Shown here in pieces: positions 48,546 to 60,906 of a stretch of 64,000 bases of DNA; position 1 is the stretch's first letter, and every line of letters begins with the position of its first letter. The position numbers were made by a program, and so were the translations under genes. The notes under the pieces are model-generated. The model searched no databases. It saw only the letters and a program-made list of their open reading frames with translations, and was not told where the DNA came from. Source of the stretch: Epiperipatus broadwayi (Eukaryota; Onychophora; Udeonychophora; Euonychophora; Peripatidae); the NCBI GenBank assembly GCA_028023455.1, contig JAQFVV010012416.1, positions 4,199,594 to 4,263,593 of the forward strand. Direction: 5' to 3'.

Positions 48546-50370
48546 GTAGCTAGATAATAAAATTTGTACTAAATTAGACCTATCTGAGGATTAATGTATT
48601 GATTCAGAACTTTTAGCGGAAAATATTAATAATAAAAAAATAATTGAATAATTTATTGTTCAGAAGTTCAGAAAAAGTTTGACAATTAGTGAAGTTAAAA
48701 CCTCAATTCTTTGATATTAAGCTTCAGAGTCTGTTTCTGTTCTAAATCACACAAGGCAAAAATAAATAATTAAATGGTTTATTGCTTGGAATTCAGAAGT
48801 TTGAGAAATGGTAATGAGAGAAATTGTAATTCATAAACTGTCAGGTCTTACATCCATCATTTTGCGAATGCATTAAAACTAACAGAGCAAAAACGTAATT
48901 AGAAATAGCCATGAAATTTGAAGAATTCCATCTTAATACTAAATAATCAAATGAGGTTTCTATTAATTATTTAAAAAGTGAAATACTTTACACAAAAGCT
49001 ATCCAAGGTAAACAAAGAATCCAAAATTTCAGAGAAAAAAGCAAAATAAAAGTAAAATTAAATTCCAAATGTTCAGATTCGAAACGAAGTCAGTAAATAT
49101 TGAAAGTAAAAGAGGAATAGGTATTGATTTAGTATGTGCTCACTGCCATTTTGAATTATAAGAACTGCTCCAAACCACCGCTGACACATCCAAGTGATAA
49201 ATGACATCAAAAACATGGTCACAATATGACCATTCATTACAAAATTGCAACTTATATCACTAATTAAAAAATTAAAGTACAAATAATTAAAAAGATATTA
49301 TTTCACAGAAGAGGGAAAAGTCAACAAAAGTGTGATAAAAAATAACTTACTGTTTCAATAATGGTACTAGATTCTATGAAATGATATTCACATATGAAGA
49401 ATCAGAACTTTATCTTTCTTATTGTATTGCCAAATCCATATAATATTAATATCATTTACATTCTTTATTACTTTTATATGAAGCACTGTAAAAGTAATAA
49501 AGAACATAAATGATATTAATATCACATATGAACTTAAATGATACACAACCATAATTTCAAAATGTAGATACGCTGTCATCAAGTACACATAATAATTGTC
49601 CAGTGACTTTGACCATTACTGAAATAAAATGCTAGAATGTATAAAACATTTAGATTATGAATGAAACCTGATCCATATCTATCAATCTTGCGTTAGGATA
49701 ATACATCATTTCTGCTTGTCATAAATCTCAGTAGAATAATATTTAATAAAGAGCAGTAAAATTTAATTAAATCAATTCAAGAGAATAAAAAATTCAATAA
49801 ATCAAAACAAGCCTTTAATTTAAGCCTAACTTAGATAGTTTTTTGCTTGTTCAATATGATCTACTTTCAAAGATGTAACAAAGATTGTAAATATTATTAA
49901 ACATAGCTAAAACTTAATCTCACATAACATATATTACACTTTGCAACTTGTAGAAGATTGTCCTGGAGTTAACAATAGCATCATACCATTAAATATCCAA
50001 TGATACTGCTGCTGAAGAGAAGAGATCCATTAATCTATTGGTATCATATGATTATTCATACAGCAATAAAATGTAGGCAAAATTTTGCAAATTTTCAATC
50101 AAGGCTATAAGGAACTTTTCTGTATAGTACTCAATCTCCAATATTTGAAATAAACGATGTAAGCATATATGATGAAAATGCACAGATTATGACATTAACT
50201 AAGAAATAGAACAAAACTCTGCATTAGAAGTATTTAATTTAAATTAAAAATAAAATGCAAGCCCTTCCAAGTATGATTTCAGTAAATCTGAAGTTATTAA
50301 AAACTAAAATCAAATGAGCAAATTCAAAGCTAATGCTAACTTGTGCATTAATATTGTACGATATATATAT
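48546..50370. other. AT-rich DNA with one foldback
   Basis: No supported gene. A strong inverted repeat lies at 49443-49522. Confidence 0.5.
49443..49522. repeat. Inverted repeat, 34-bp arms
   Basis: Arm 49443-49476 and arm 49489-49522 are reverse complements except for about one or two bases (starts atattaatatcattta, ends taaatgatattaatat), with a 12-bp loop. The arms include the palindrome gatattaatatc. Resembles a small MITE-like foldback; no TSD seen. Confidence 0.8.
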
Positions 50371-51524
50371 TGTAACCAGTTGTCTTACATAGCATATGCT
50401 AATATAGTGTGTGTGCTTAAATATATATACATAAAATAAAGGAAAAGTAGAAATAAACAGAATAAATTTTTGTAGATATTTTTTTTGATTTCCTAAAATA
50501 AAATAGTAATAAATAAAGGGTTAAATTATAACTCTAATTTAAAATAAAAATTGTTATATAAATTAAACTTTTAAAAGATCTGAATAAATATAAATATTGT
50601 ATTATTACTAATTATTACTCTGATTTTGAAATTTAAAAGCACCCTATTGTATTTTTGAAATTTTAATTAATTAAACAAAAATTTTATCTATTAGAAATCC
50701 CTAAGTAAAAACATGTATATGTTTTCAAAGGGATTAGTGAGATAAAAATAAAAACTCTGTTTTTAATGAAGCTGCTGTTATCACCTTAGATGAGTCTATA
50801 AAAGGGCTGATAACCAAATAGCTCCAGTCTGGATAATAATTTTTGTAAGAATGGTCAGCTAAAAATTGGTTTCAATATTTTACTGCAACTTGATAAAGGG
50901 CAGCAGTTTAGCTGACCAGAGAATTGTCAGAATAGCTACCATAAACTGATGTAGTTGAAGGCAAGATAATAGACTGTTTTTCTTAGCAGGAGTTTGAATT
51001 CACTTGGAGAAAATGACTCACTTCTTTGTGCTGTAATTCATAGCCTTAAACAGAGAGGATAGTTGCTTGTCTAAAATTTATTAAATCAAAAACAGCTGCT
51101 TGCCTGGAACAATCCTAGACAGAAAGAAGACCCATTTCCAATCCAGTCACAAGGTTGACTGTTGATTTATATTTTTTATTGTTCAATCCAGTCACAAGAT
51201 TGACTGTTGATATATTGTACTGATTTGTTTATTCCCATCAATGATGATGATGGATGGTTATTTCTCTTGAGTATTTATTTATACTTACTTTTACTTTATA
51301 TTGCTGTTTGATATATGATTAATTATAATTTAGTTGCTCTTCTGAGTTAGCTTCTGATCTCTCAATGTTCTCAGAGATTTTTAATCTCATGCTCCTTTTA
51401 AATATTTTTACTTAAATATACTTCTGTAAACTATTGTAAATATTTCATTTTAAATGGACTGTGAGAGATGATGTTTTACCATCACCCCAGACTCATTCCA
51501 TTTTGATACCCCCATCCCATTACA
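50371..51524 (+). mobile_element. LTR-like repeat, left copy
   Basis: Starts TGTAACCAGTTG and ends CCCATTACA, so the termini are the inverted TGTAA/TTACA type common in LTRs. The first 560 bp match 52443-53000 at well over 90% by eye. The last 400 bp (gaagacccattt to ttaca) match 54897-55289 at lower identity. A TATA box is present (50797). No protein is encoded. Confidence 0.65.
50797..50806 (+). promoter_or_regulatory. TATA box in LTR
   Basis: TATAAAAGGG in the conserved part of the repeat, repeated at 52872-52881 in the right copy. A plausible pol II core promoter of the LTR, by position and sequence only. Confidence 0.45.
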
Positions 51525-52442
51525 AATAGTTACCTAACTGAGGGCCGATGATGATCATGTATTGTGGCAATCATTATAGATGGCTGCCCAATGTAGGCTG
51601 ATGATGATCACATACTAGTGATCATCACTTCAAAATTACTAATTTGATCTCAAACCACGACTGAGAAAGAAAATAATAGGCATTTTATGCAGAATTAATT
51701 TTAAAAATTACTGTGAAATATGTGCCAAGAGTATTGATGATAATTATAAAATAGTAATTTTCATGTATGTTTGGGGAGGTTCATGCTTGGAGTTAAATAG
51801 AAAATCATTGATTTTGGAGATTGGATTTGGTGTTTGATTGTTGAAGTTTGTTTAGCTGTATTTTTAGTTTTGATGATGAATGGAGATTTTTGTCATTGGT
51901 TTGAGGATGCAATGTTCATGCAACTCTGAGGGTGCTGTATCTCCACTATTTGCTCCAACCTATTTTTTATATTTCATATTATTTGTGATAAGGCAGTTAA
52001 CATAGTCCTGCCATGATTCCAGCCTCTAAGTCTCCAAAAAAAAAGGAGCAAGGCATAGCTTGTATTTCCCAGCCCATGAGACTCAAAAGAAGCAGGGCAT
52101 AGTTTTGTATTCTCCAGACCCTCCATGAAAGAGGGCTTTGCAATAATTTTGCATTATCTTTATCATAGGTTGTAGTAGCTTATAGTGTTTCATTTGAGGT
52201 AGCACTCTTGGTGTTCATGGTGCATTGTGTACTTGCAGTCCAATGGCTGAATTCTTTAGCTATCTCAAAATTGCAAATCACTATTCATTCTGTTAACTGT
52301 CAGATGTCTGTCAGATCTCTAAAACAATTGATTAGTACATAGTTCTAGATATGAACTTTGTTTTCATTATATATGTAGATTATGTAAATATTGTTAAAAA
52401 GGTGTTTCATTTCTATTTTCCTTTTCCCTCAGACCGGAGCAA
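51525..52442 (+). mobile_element. Internal region of LTR-type element, non-coding
   Basis: 918 bp between the two LTR-like repeats. No gag, protease, RT or integrase is visible in any frame. It ends in a pyrimidine-rich tract (ctattttccttttccctc). The element would be non-autonomous, like TRIM/LARD elements. No convincing primer-binding site was recognised. Confidence 0.5.
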
Positions 52443-53628
52443 TGTAACCAGTTGGCTTACATAGCATATGCTAATATAGTGTGTGTTCCTAAATATATAT
52501 ACATAAAATAAAGGAAAAGTAGAAATAAACACAGAATAAATTTTTGTAGATATTTTTTTATATTTCCTAAAATAAAATAATAATAAGTAAAGGGTTAAAT
52601 TACAACTCTGATTTAAAATAAAAATTGTTTTATAAATTAAACTTTTAAAAGGTCTGAATAAATATAAATATTGTATTATTATTAATTATTACTCTGATTT
52701 TGAAATTTAAAAACACCTTATTGTATTTTTGAAATTTTAATTAATTAAACAAAATTTTTATCTATTACAAATCCCCTAAGTAAAAACATGTATATGTTTT
52801 CAAAGGGATTAATGAGATAAAAATAAAAACTCTGTTTTTAATGAAGCTGCTGTTATCACCTTAGATGAGTCTATAAAAGGGCTGATAACAAAATAGCTCC
52901 AGTCTGGATAGTGATTTTGAAAAGAACAGTTCTGCTTGCAGTTTTGTGAAGAGTAGCAGAAAATAGCCATAGTAAAGCTAGCTGCAAAGATGGCTAGTAT
53001 AATTATCAAGAGAACTGCCATGAGGATTTAAGAATGCAAGGAAGTGGCTGCTCTACATTTCACTGGAGGAGTTTGAATTTATATGGAGGAAATGGGTCAA
53101 GATTCTTTGTAATTCATAGCCTTAAAAGTGTTCTGAAAAACAGCTTACTGACCTGAAGCTTACAAAATCCAAGTATAAGTGGAACTGACTACAGAAGGAA
53201 AAAAGCCAACCATCCCTGAATTATGTACTTTTACCTGATAATGACAATTGCCTGGAATGACCAAAAAACAGCTTGCCCAAGAGAGCAGCTGAATAAAGAA
53301 GTAGTTATACCTATGCTGCTGTGTCTACATATGCGAAGAGAAGCACTGATAAACTTGCATACAAAAGTGAGTTGTTTTTCAATAATTTATTTGATGGACA
53401 TTTTTAAATCTATATTTTTAAATTTAAAGACATTGATAATTCTTTAAGAGGTAACCTAATAAAAGCTTTCTAACCTCTGGAAAATTGACTATATATTTTT
53501 TGTAAAAGAATAAAAGAAAGCTATAATAGAATTTGTTAAACTGATTTTTTTAAATATTGATACACATGTAAAAGTGTGAAATTTATGTGTTTTCCAAATG
53601 AATTAATTATGAAAAAATATAATATTAT

Positions 53629-54343
53629 TGTAACGAGTTGAAATACATAAAAGTCAGTGGGCGTATATACACGCACACTCATATATGTAAAATTTTAATA
53701 CTTTTTTTGATTAAATGTCAATTCATTTTTTAAAAAATATTAATTGCATATTATAAATCGCGCGTTTGTGCACACATATATGTAAATCAATGTAAAAATT
53801 TGAATTTTGTATAGTAATTATGGAAATCACAAATGTAATAATTATTTTATGTTCAATTGAAATGTCTTCATCATATATTATAAAATGCACGTCTGTGTAC
53901 GGATATATATATGCGTTATAGAAACTAATTAATTACGATAGAATGACAGCCTGTTAAGCTAAATTGCGCAGACACTGTGAGAATGTTAATAAATGAATAC
54001 CTTCGAACAACCACATGATATAGTATTTATATACAAGTAAAAGGAATCCCTCTTACTCCTACAACTCAAATGTTTATATATGAGCAAATCTAAAGTAGTT
54101 GTAACGAAGGCGTGACTACATAATAGTCACTTTAAATTACTATATATAATGTCTGTATGAATGGCGTGAATGAAATTTTCTAGAATTTACTGAACGCCAC
54201 TCCAAATGAAACTAAATCATATACGAATAAGCATTTATTTTATAACGTCTTGCATGCGATTATAATTACGATAGAATGACAGCCTGTTAAGCTAAATTGC
54301 GCAGACGCTGTGAGAATGTTGTTAATAAATGAATACCTTCGAA
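53629..54343 (+). repeat. Two diverged CpG-retaining repeats, both TGTAACG...CTTCGAA
   Basis: Copy A 53629-54007 and copy B 54100-54343 both begin TGTAACGA and end in a closely matching 77-80-bp block (aattacgatagaatgacagc, then cgcagac and aataccttcgaa). Between these ends the copies differ in length. They retain CG dinucleotides, unlike nearby DNA. They may be short LTRs or a tandem element nested in the right LTR copy. Confidence 0.6.
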
Positions 54344-54717
54344 TTGATTTAATAACTTTGTGTATGTAATTTTGTATATTTTTCAAAATCAGAGCCTTAT
54401 CCTATAAGACCTTAAATACCTTTTTTTTTTAATTATCTTTAAATACCTTTATTTTTTTTATTGTTATTAATAAACTTATTTAATTGTTAAAATTGTATTC
54501 CATCATCTCTTGTTCGCATACAGTAATAGAGCTTTGTGTTCTCTGAGTTACATTCGGACACGGATAAATGAGGATGTGTACTTAGTGCTTTGGGGCATCC
54601 AGAGATGATCAATCATCATCCTGGTTGACACAAAAGAGGATACTCTTTAAAGCCCATGCACTATATTTTATTTTAGTTCAGTCTTGTTAAAAATTTAATT
54701 TTATAGTTGGCCAGTAC

Positions 54718-54792
54718 ATTAATGGTACTAAGTGGCCAGAGCATTGATGATGATCAGCATGTTTTAAATGTCCCAGCATTATTGTTTGATTT
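54718..54792 (+). repeat. Fragment of the dispersed repeat also at 21440
   Basis: Shares the tggccagagcattgatgatg and atcagcatgt segments with 21440-21535 in the same orientation. Confidence 0.5.
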
Positions 54793-55289
54793 TTGACTCT
54801 TATGTATTTTAATGGATGGGCACTAACCTGGTGCATCCAAGTTATGTTTATATAATTGCCCAAGCTGGCAAAGGCTCAATTGTTAGCCTGGTCTAAAGAA
54901 GACCCATTTTTAATCTAGCCACAAGATGGTCTGTTGATTTTATTTTGATTTATTGTACTAATTTATTTTATTCCCATCAATGATGATGATGGATGGTTAT
55001 TTCTCTTCATATTTCCTTATACTTACTTTTACTGTATAATGCTGGTTGATATATAATTGATGTATATTTTAGTTGCTTTTCTGAGTTAGCGGGTTGATCT
55101 CACAATGTTCACAGAGATTCTTCTCTAATCTCATTTTATTCTTAAATATATCTCACTTATATATACTTTATAAACTATTGATATTTGAAATATTTTGGAT
55201 GAATTGGGAATGATGATGTTGCTCCATCACCCCAGTTCAAATCTTTTCACCACTTTCTTTATACTTCTCACATACCCCATCCCGTTACA

Positions 55290-56710
55290 ATATAGATGTA
55301 ATATATTTGTAATGTTTTTCATGTTTTTATAGATTCTGGTAGGCCTTTTTTTTATACACTATTAAGTGAAAGTTAATTAAACTGTGGATAAGAAAATATC
55401 TTGTTCCTATTTCCAAAAACATAGCTATATTTCCTAATTAACTGACCTATTAATTATTATGACAAGAATTGCCGATGAAGTTAGTTTTAATTTATAAGTT
55501 AGTTTTAATTTATAAGAAGACACCATAGTCAATAGACTCCTAACTTCTTCATTTCCCATAATTTGGATGCAAGTAAGTAAAAGATCGGGGTTATGCTTTT
55601 TTGTAACTTTATTTTTTTAGAGAATATTATTCCCGGGGCTTAATCAACAAATATTGGCAAAGGTAAATTATACACTCAAATCCTAATAAACTAACATTAA
55701 TAAATTTAATAACTATCATTAATAATGCACAATAAATAGTTGATATTAGAAATAAATATTTTATTCTAACAAATTAAAATATTAAAAACACAAATTACTA
55801 ATAAGTTGGAAAGAATACACACGCTAATCCAGACATGAATCAATTAATTAAAAGTTTATATTACACTTAGGTTTCTGAGGTAAACAAAAGTCTCTTGAAT
55901 AATAAAATTTAATGTTTCCATCAGGATTATATTATACGCTTATTGGAGAATGGTTTGCAGATGCTTAATTTAGTCACAATTGGGAATAGTTAATCTTAGC
56001 TTACCGGTAAGTTTAGCGAGTTTATGGAGATTGTTGATTACCATGCTGGTTTTTCATGATGTAGAATGAGCTTGTGGCCACTGGTTTTAACTTGTTTTTT
56101 GGTCTGTCCTAAAGGCTTGTCATGAAAGCTTTTCTGGGGTTGACGGTCTTCATGAGAACGATGTCAAAAGCTTGGTCCACTGCAGCATGAAGAATTATTT
56201 CAGCATAGAGTGGTCCTGGATCTTTCATGATCCAGAACTAGCCAAAAGAAAAACAGACCAGACCTTGATCCAATTGGTTTCTTTCTTTTATATTCCTGGT
56301 CCAGTTTTCAGACTTCTGTGCATAATTTTGTCTTTATGGCCCTTCAGTTTATAATCTTATACATTTATTTTGGATTTTTCTGTTACAAAGTTCTCTTTTT
56401 TATAAAGTCTTTCTGCCATCTTTAATTAGCTTCCAAAAAGGTTTTACTGATTGCAATCTGCATGTAGAATACTCTTTCCTTTAGTTTATCTGGATTAGTA
56501 ATCTGCATGTCTTATTCTTTCCAATTTTAACTTTTAGTTTTACTTACATAAAAAAAAATATGAAGAAAAATTTAACTTTCATTGTATGTTTTAAAAAAAA
56601 ATTACATGAACAAAAAAAAATTTTAAATGCATTAATTTAAAAGATCGCTAAATTTACTTTTTCTTTTAGCTTTTACCAAATGCCAATATATTTGTACCAT
56701 ATATAAATAA
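55290..56710. other. AT-rich DNA with a higher-complexity patch
   Basis: No gene is supported. Around 56080-56340 the sequence is more complex and includes a hairpin (tcctggatctttcatgatcc), but the 60-codon frame there is not recognised. Confidence 0.45.
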
Positions 56711-56772
56711 ATGGTGCAATGTAGAATGTGCTAATAACTCTAACAAGCTTTTATTGAGAAAGCATTTAAAAA

Positions 56773-56836
56773 TCTAGAATTATCCCTATCTCCAAACCGG
56801 TTTTGAGCTAATAGCTCTTCTCAGTGAGGCACTAGT
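56773..56836 (-). ncRNA. Diverged hammerhead-like motif (F2)
   Basis: - strand core 56824-56795: CUGAGAA (G8 changed to A), GAGCUAUUAGCUC (stem II GAGC/GCUC with loop UAUUA), AAAAC (G12 changed to A), CG, GUU. Core length is 30 nt as in F1. Two catalytic-core changes make activity unlikely. Both are G-to-A, the kind expected from CpG or general decay. Confidence 0.45.
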
Positions 56837-57115
56837 ATATTAGAGCTATTAGCATGCTCACTATATTACATCTGTAAAAAAAGCTTAAAACATGTCACTT
56901 GATATATGACTTGATTTCCCTAGTATTATAATTTGGCTCTTTGGGCTTTGGTGATGTTATATTGTTGAGGCTATTAATATATGGTGTGGCTAAAGTGTGT
57001 TTAGACTCATATGGCTATTTAAATTAGATATCTAGATTTGAAGACATATGTGTCTGACAATTTCACATTTTCTAAGTAATAGTAGATAAGTGCTGACTTT
57101 GAATTGATATTTTAG

Positions 57116-57197
57116 ATCTAGTGTCTGGATATCATAAAACCTTACTGAGGAGAGCCATTAGCTCAAAACCAGTTTAGAAATAGGGGTAATACTAGAT
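57116..57197 (+). ncRNA. Diverged hammerhead-like motif (F2)
   Basis: + strand core 57145-57174: CUGAGGA intact, GAGCCAUUAGCUC (stem II GAGC/GCUC, with G-C at 10.1/11.1; loop CAUUA), AAAAC (G12 to A), CA, GUU. An outer helix AUCUAGU (57116-57122) with ACUAGAU (57191-57197) encloses it, as AUCUAG/CUAGAU does in F1. The single G12A change should strongly reduce cleavage. Confidence 0.5.
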
Positions 57198-57215
57198 AGA
57201 GATCTTTAAATGCAT

Positions 57216-57685
57216 GTATATTATATGTGAAAAAGATAAATGTTCTCCTATATACATATTTTGTGCTAAACCAGCACTCATCAATTGGTCCAGATCACAA
57301 TCTTCCACACATATATACAATCAGTGCTCAGTTTATATTGATAGCAAATCTTCTAAATTTAATGGACAAGCTACAATCTTTTCCACAACTTTTCAGACAT
57401 CTATGTCATTGGAAATCCAATAATGAAATACTCAAAGACCTTGTTGATGCCAATATTACTGTTATATCCATGTTGATTTTAAGTCACTCTGACCCCTCAC
57501 ATATAAGTTCTATTTAAATACTCAGAAGAGGAATGGGCTTAATATTAGGCTGAATATGTAATATTCAAATATAAATGTAAGCTTAATGTAATTAGAAGGG
57601 ACTCAAACATTCAAGCTCCCTACAGATATGCAATCCATATTATACAAGATATATATGACTACATACATGTGAGAAAGATAAAAGT
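57216..57685 (+). mobile_element. R2 repeat unit, + orientation
   Basis: Begins tatatgtgaaaaagataaat and, about 442 bp later, repeats that motif (catgtgagaaagataaaag), so at least one full tandem unit is present. The same sequence occurs on the - strand at 60907-61715. It contains two overlapping open frames (57214, 57227) that are not conserved as protein in the other copy. It abuts the F2 element. Confidence 0.6.
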
Positions 57686-57988
57686 TTTAAAATCAGCTTT
57701 TTAAAACAAAGTATATCATTTTCCATGAACATTTAGAATTGATTTAAAATTTTTAATATATCTAATTCTATGTAATTATTAATAAATGCAAACATTTTAA
57801 TATTAAATATTTTATGTTCCATATTGATTTTTTGTGATTGAATTTTTGTTATTGTCTTTTTAAATTTATTTTTAGTTTCTCCCAAATAATTTGATTTATT
57901 TCTCAGATTATTATATTTTTAGCCTGTAATCACATAAATTCCTACCATGCTATAATGTATAAATAATATAAAAACTCTGTCAGATAAT

Positions 57989-58223
57989 GAAAATTATTCT
58001 ACACGATTAAAGCGTGATAAACTGAGCAACCAAAATGCAAAAAACATTAATTATAAACAACAATTTGCCAAGCGCTTTCACTTTCGGTACTGTATACCAG
58101 AATCATGGCAACATATTGGAATATTGGACATATTCCAATATGTCACCATGATTGTTTATAATTAATGTTTTTTGCATTTTGGTTGCTCTGTTTATCACAT
58201 TTTATTTCTATAGAATAATTTTC
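57989..58223. repeat. Long foldback, about 95-bp total arms
   Basis: Outer arms 57989-58060 and 58152-58223 pair closely over about 72 bp (gtgataaactgagcaacc against ggttgctctgtttatcac, then atgcaaaaaacattaatt). An inner hairpin pairs 58103-58124 with 58130-58151 (acatattggaatat). A 42-bp unpaired bulge (58061-58102) lies on the left side only. Likely a MITE-like palindromic element with one asymmetric insertion or deletion. Confidence 0.82.
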
Positions 58224-60737
58224 ATGTTAGAATATTTAAATTTTTTCATAAAAGGAAAACATTATATTGTTTTTAAACACACCTTTATGATTATTATATA
58301 TATAGAAAAATCTAATAGGATTTTTTTTCCAAATGTAGGTTGTGGATTTATAGATTATATATTTAAATAATTAAGAAAAATGATGTTATATACATAATTT
58401 GTAACTTAACTAACCTAAATTTCTATGACTCTAAAGACTGTGGGTTAGGTATAAACTATGCTCACATAATACAAATTATATATATATAATCATTAGTTAT
58501 TTAGGTGCAATAAAATTATAATATGGCAATTTGTTTCAGTCACCAATTTGCATGTCACCCTTTTAAATATCCTAAACTTTATATGTTTTTTAATACTGCT
58601 TCAATGTCTTCTATTCTTATAATTTCCAAACTCTCCCATTTAACTGATGTAATCTTTTGATTAATCCAAATAGTAATTCTAATGTTATTAATACCAAATT
58701 TAAAACAATTAATTTTGTCTAGAAACTCAGCATATCCTTGAAATAAAAAAACAAACAAATATAGTCAACATCATTATTTAAATATATTTTATTATTTCCA
58801 AATACATGTGCTTTATTAATAGCAATTTAATTTGATTAGAAATTCTAATCAGATTCATATCGAATTATATATAATTACTTTGGTTGCAAAAATCATATTG
58901 GCTTTAATCTTAACACATAATTCCATCTTTATTGTTAAAAGGAGGTTGCCTTGACAACAGTTTGAAATTGTTGGTTGTTATTGGTATTGGTATTGCTTAA
59001 GGGATGACTGGTTTTTAATGATAATTCTAAAAATATTATTTCAACAAATTTTTTTCATTTACAACTATATCTCGAGAAAATATAACCACACAGAATAGCA
59101 AAATATATTACAATTACATTATTTAAATAAATTACATTTTTAAAATAAATAACAAAGGATTCTATAAATTAGGAGTTTATAAGAAGGTTGAGTGTCAGAA
59201 ATGGTAGAATTTAGATGTTAGCCAAGCACCTTAACCTCCAGAGTCTGCCTTATTGCAAAACCAAAGCAGGGTCTTTTTATTTATAAATACATAAGATAAT
59301 GTAAAATATAGGCTCCTATTTATTAATACTCTAGTCTGAATTTTAATCATTACTGCAAGTTATCGTTAATTGTAACGCTAATCTTTCTATACACTATATA
59401 GCTAATATTTAATCGATATAAGCATCCATCTTAGAGCAGAAGTTATTTTTGAGATTGGTGATAATTGTCAGTGTCCAGCAACATTATAAATTATATGAAT
59501 AAAATAAATTAGGCCAAACAATAAAATCTTATCATTTATAACCTAAAATATTTAAAGCTTTAAAAGTGTAGTATTCATTAAAATTCTAATTCCACATATA
59601 ATAATTTATTAGGTCGCATTCATATGCTAACAATATTCAGTTTTGTAGATTGCAAAAAAAAAAGAAATATATATATATTCTTTTTGTGAATTTAGTCTTC
59701 TAAAAAAATGACCTTGCTTTAAAAATATCCATCATCTTACTATCTGTTGACAGAAATTTTTATTACAAAAATGATTTTCAAAAGTTCTTTGTATGATATT
59801 AAAAGGCTTTTGTTTGCTTTGCGTCAGCCATGCTTGTTTGAACAGTGGAGATATGAAGTCGCATCTTAGAAATGGGTTCTGCTTCCAGCCAATACTTTAC
59901 TTTTTTAAAACTTTTCAAATTCTTACTGTTGAACGATGTAAAAGATAATAGCTGATTATTTCTTTTATTACATGCACAAAAGACAAAATAATGCAAAAAG
60001 ATGTAAAAGTAAATTAAATAAATGTCAAAATTTCCATATATTTTTTGCTGCAAATTGCTTTTAAAAAATTAAAAATTTAGTAAGAGAAACAATTGTTTGT
60101 TAAGAGTAAAGAAATACAAGACGTAGTACTCAAATTGATGAATGAATTCACCATATGCAATAGAAATAGATTTTTTATTTAAATTTTTTGTTTAAAAATA
60201 AATTTATTACAACTAAAAATACTTATATTAATTAAAAAAAGTTGATCTAATAGTCATTTATACATAAAATAATTGTTAATCTAGATTTTAACACTAACAC
60301 ATAAAATTAGCATTTCTATATATATATATATAAAGTGTGTCAGAATATCTTGGGATTGTTCTGAAATAGCAATCTAGGCTCGAAGTCAGGTCTGATAAAA
60401 ATTGACATTTTTTCAGGTCACAAAGCGACTTGGTCAGCCTAATAACCCTGCAACCCAAGTAGATATCTACATTTGTTATAGAAATGGGTGTATCAAATAA
60501 GGCAAGAAAGACAAATCATTCTAGTCTTCATTTGTTAATGAGCATATTAATATTCTTGACTAGGGGTAAATAATAAAACATGCAAATTCTCATTTACCAT
60601 GGCCATTTTTCTGAATAACGATGCTTCATTATACTTCTAATAGGACTATTAAAAAATTATTACTTATAATGTTTGACATTATTTCTTAGAAAATATGTCA
60701 TGCTGACAAATACTATAGTAATATAGTTAGTTTACTT
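58224..60737. other. AT-rich DNA, nothing recognised
   Basis: No supported gene or shared repeat. The - strand open frame at 59799-60053 is not identified. Confidence 0.5.
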
Positions 60738-60904
60738 CAAGGTTTTGAATGTTGGGTAAATAAAGGTTTATTCAATTTAGTTTGTTAACTATAGCTGAGT
60801 GTGCTTTTGGCAGGTGATTCTGATTTTACCCGCAGGAAGTGCACTTAGTCATATTTTAAAAACTAAACTGATAAACCTTTACTTACCCAGAGTACAAAAT
60901 GTTG
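60738..60904. repeat. Imperfect inverted repeat, about 46-bp arms
   Basis: Arm 60738-60784 and arm 60860-60904 are complementary at about 80% (gggtaaataaaggtttat against ataaacctttacttaccc). Spacer about 75 bp. It lies directly before the R2 copy and may be part of it. Confidence 0.65.
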
Positions 60905-60906
60905 AA

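Larger units (their letters stand above)
52443..55289 (+). mobile_element. LTR-like repeat, right copy, with internal insertion
   Basis: Begins TGTAACCAGTTG and ends CCCGTTACA. The first part matches the left copy closely through about 53000 and again at ggagtttgaatt (about 53070). The end part (54897-55289) matches the left copy's last 400 bp. Between them lies about 1.7 kb absent from the left copy, including the CpG-retaining repeats at 53629-54343. Flanking bases are both TA-rich (tatat and atata), so a TSD cannot be judged. Confidence 0.55.
56711..57215. mobile_element. F2 element: relative of F1 with two ribozyme-like cores
   Basis: An inverted pair (56718-56872) surrounds a - strand ribozyme-like core. 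A + strand unit follows, with its own core at 57145-57174. Before the second core, tttagactcatatggctat and tagatttgaagacat correspond in order and spacing to ttcagacccatatgactat and tagattgaaaatat of F1. After it, actagatagagat corresponds to cactagataggga. So F2 is a diverged sister of F1. It ends abruptly near 57215 where R2 begins. Confidence 0.6.

Noticed and set aside
57214-57517. Two overlapping frames of 69 and 96 codons as genes
   Set aside because: They lie in the R2 repeat and are not conserved as protein in the copy at 60.9-61.7 kb.
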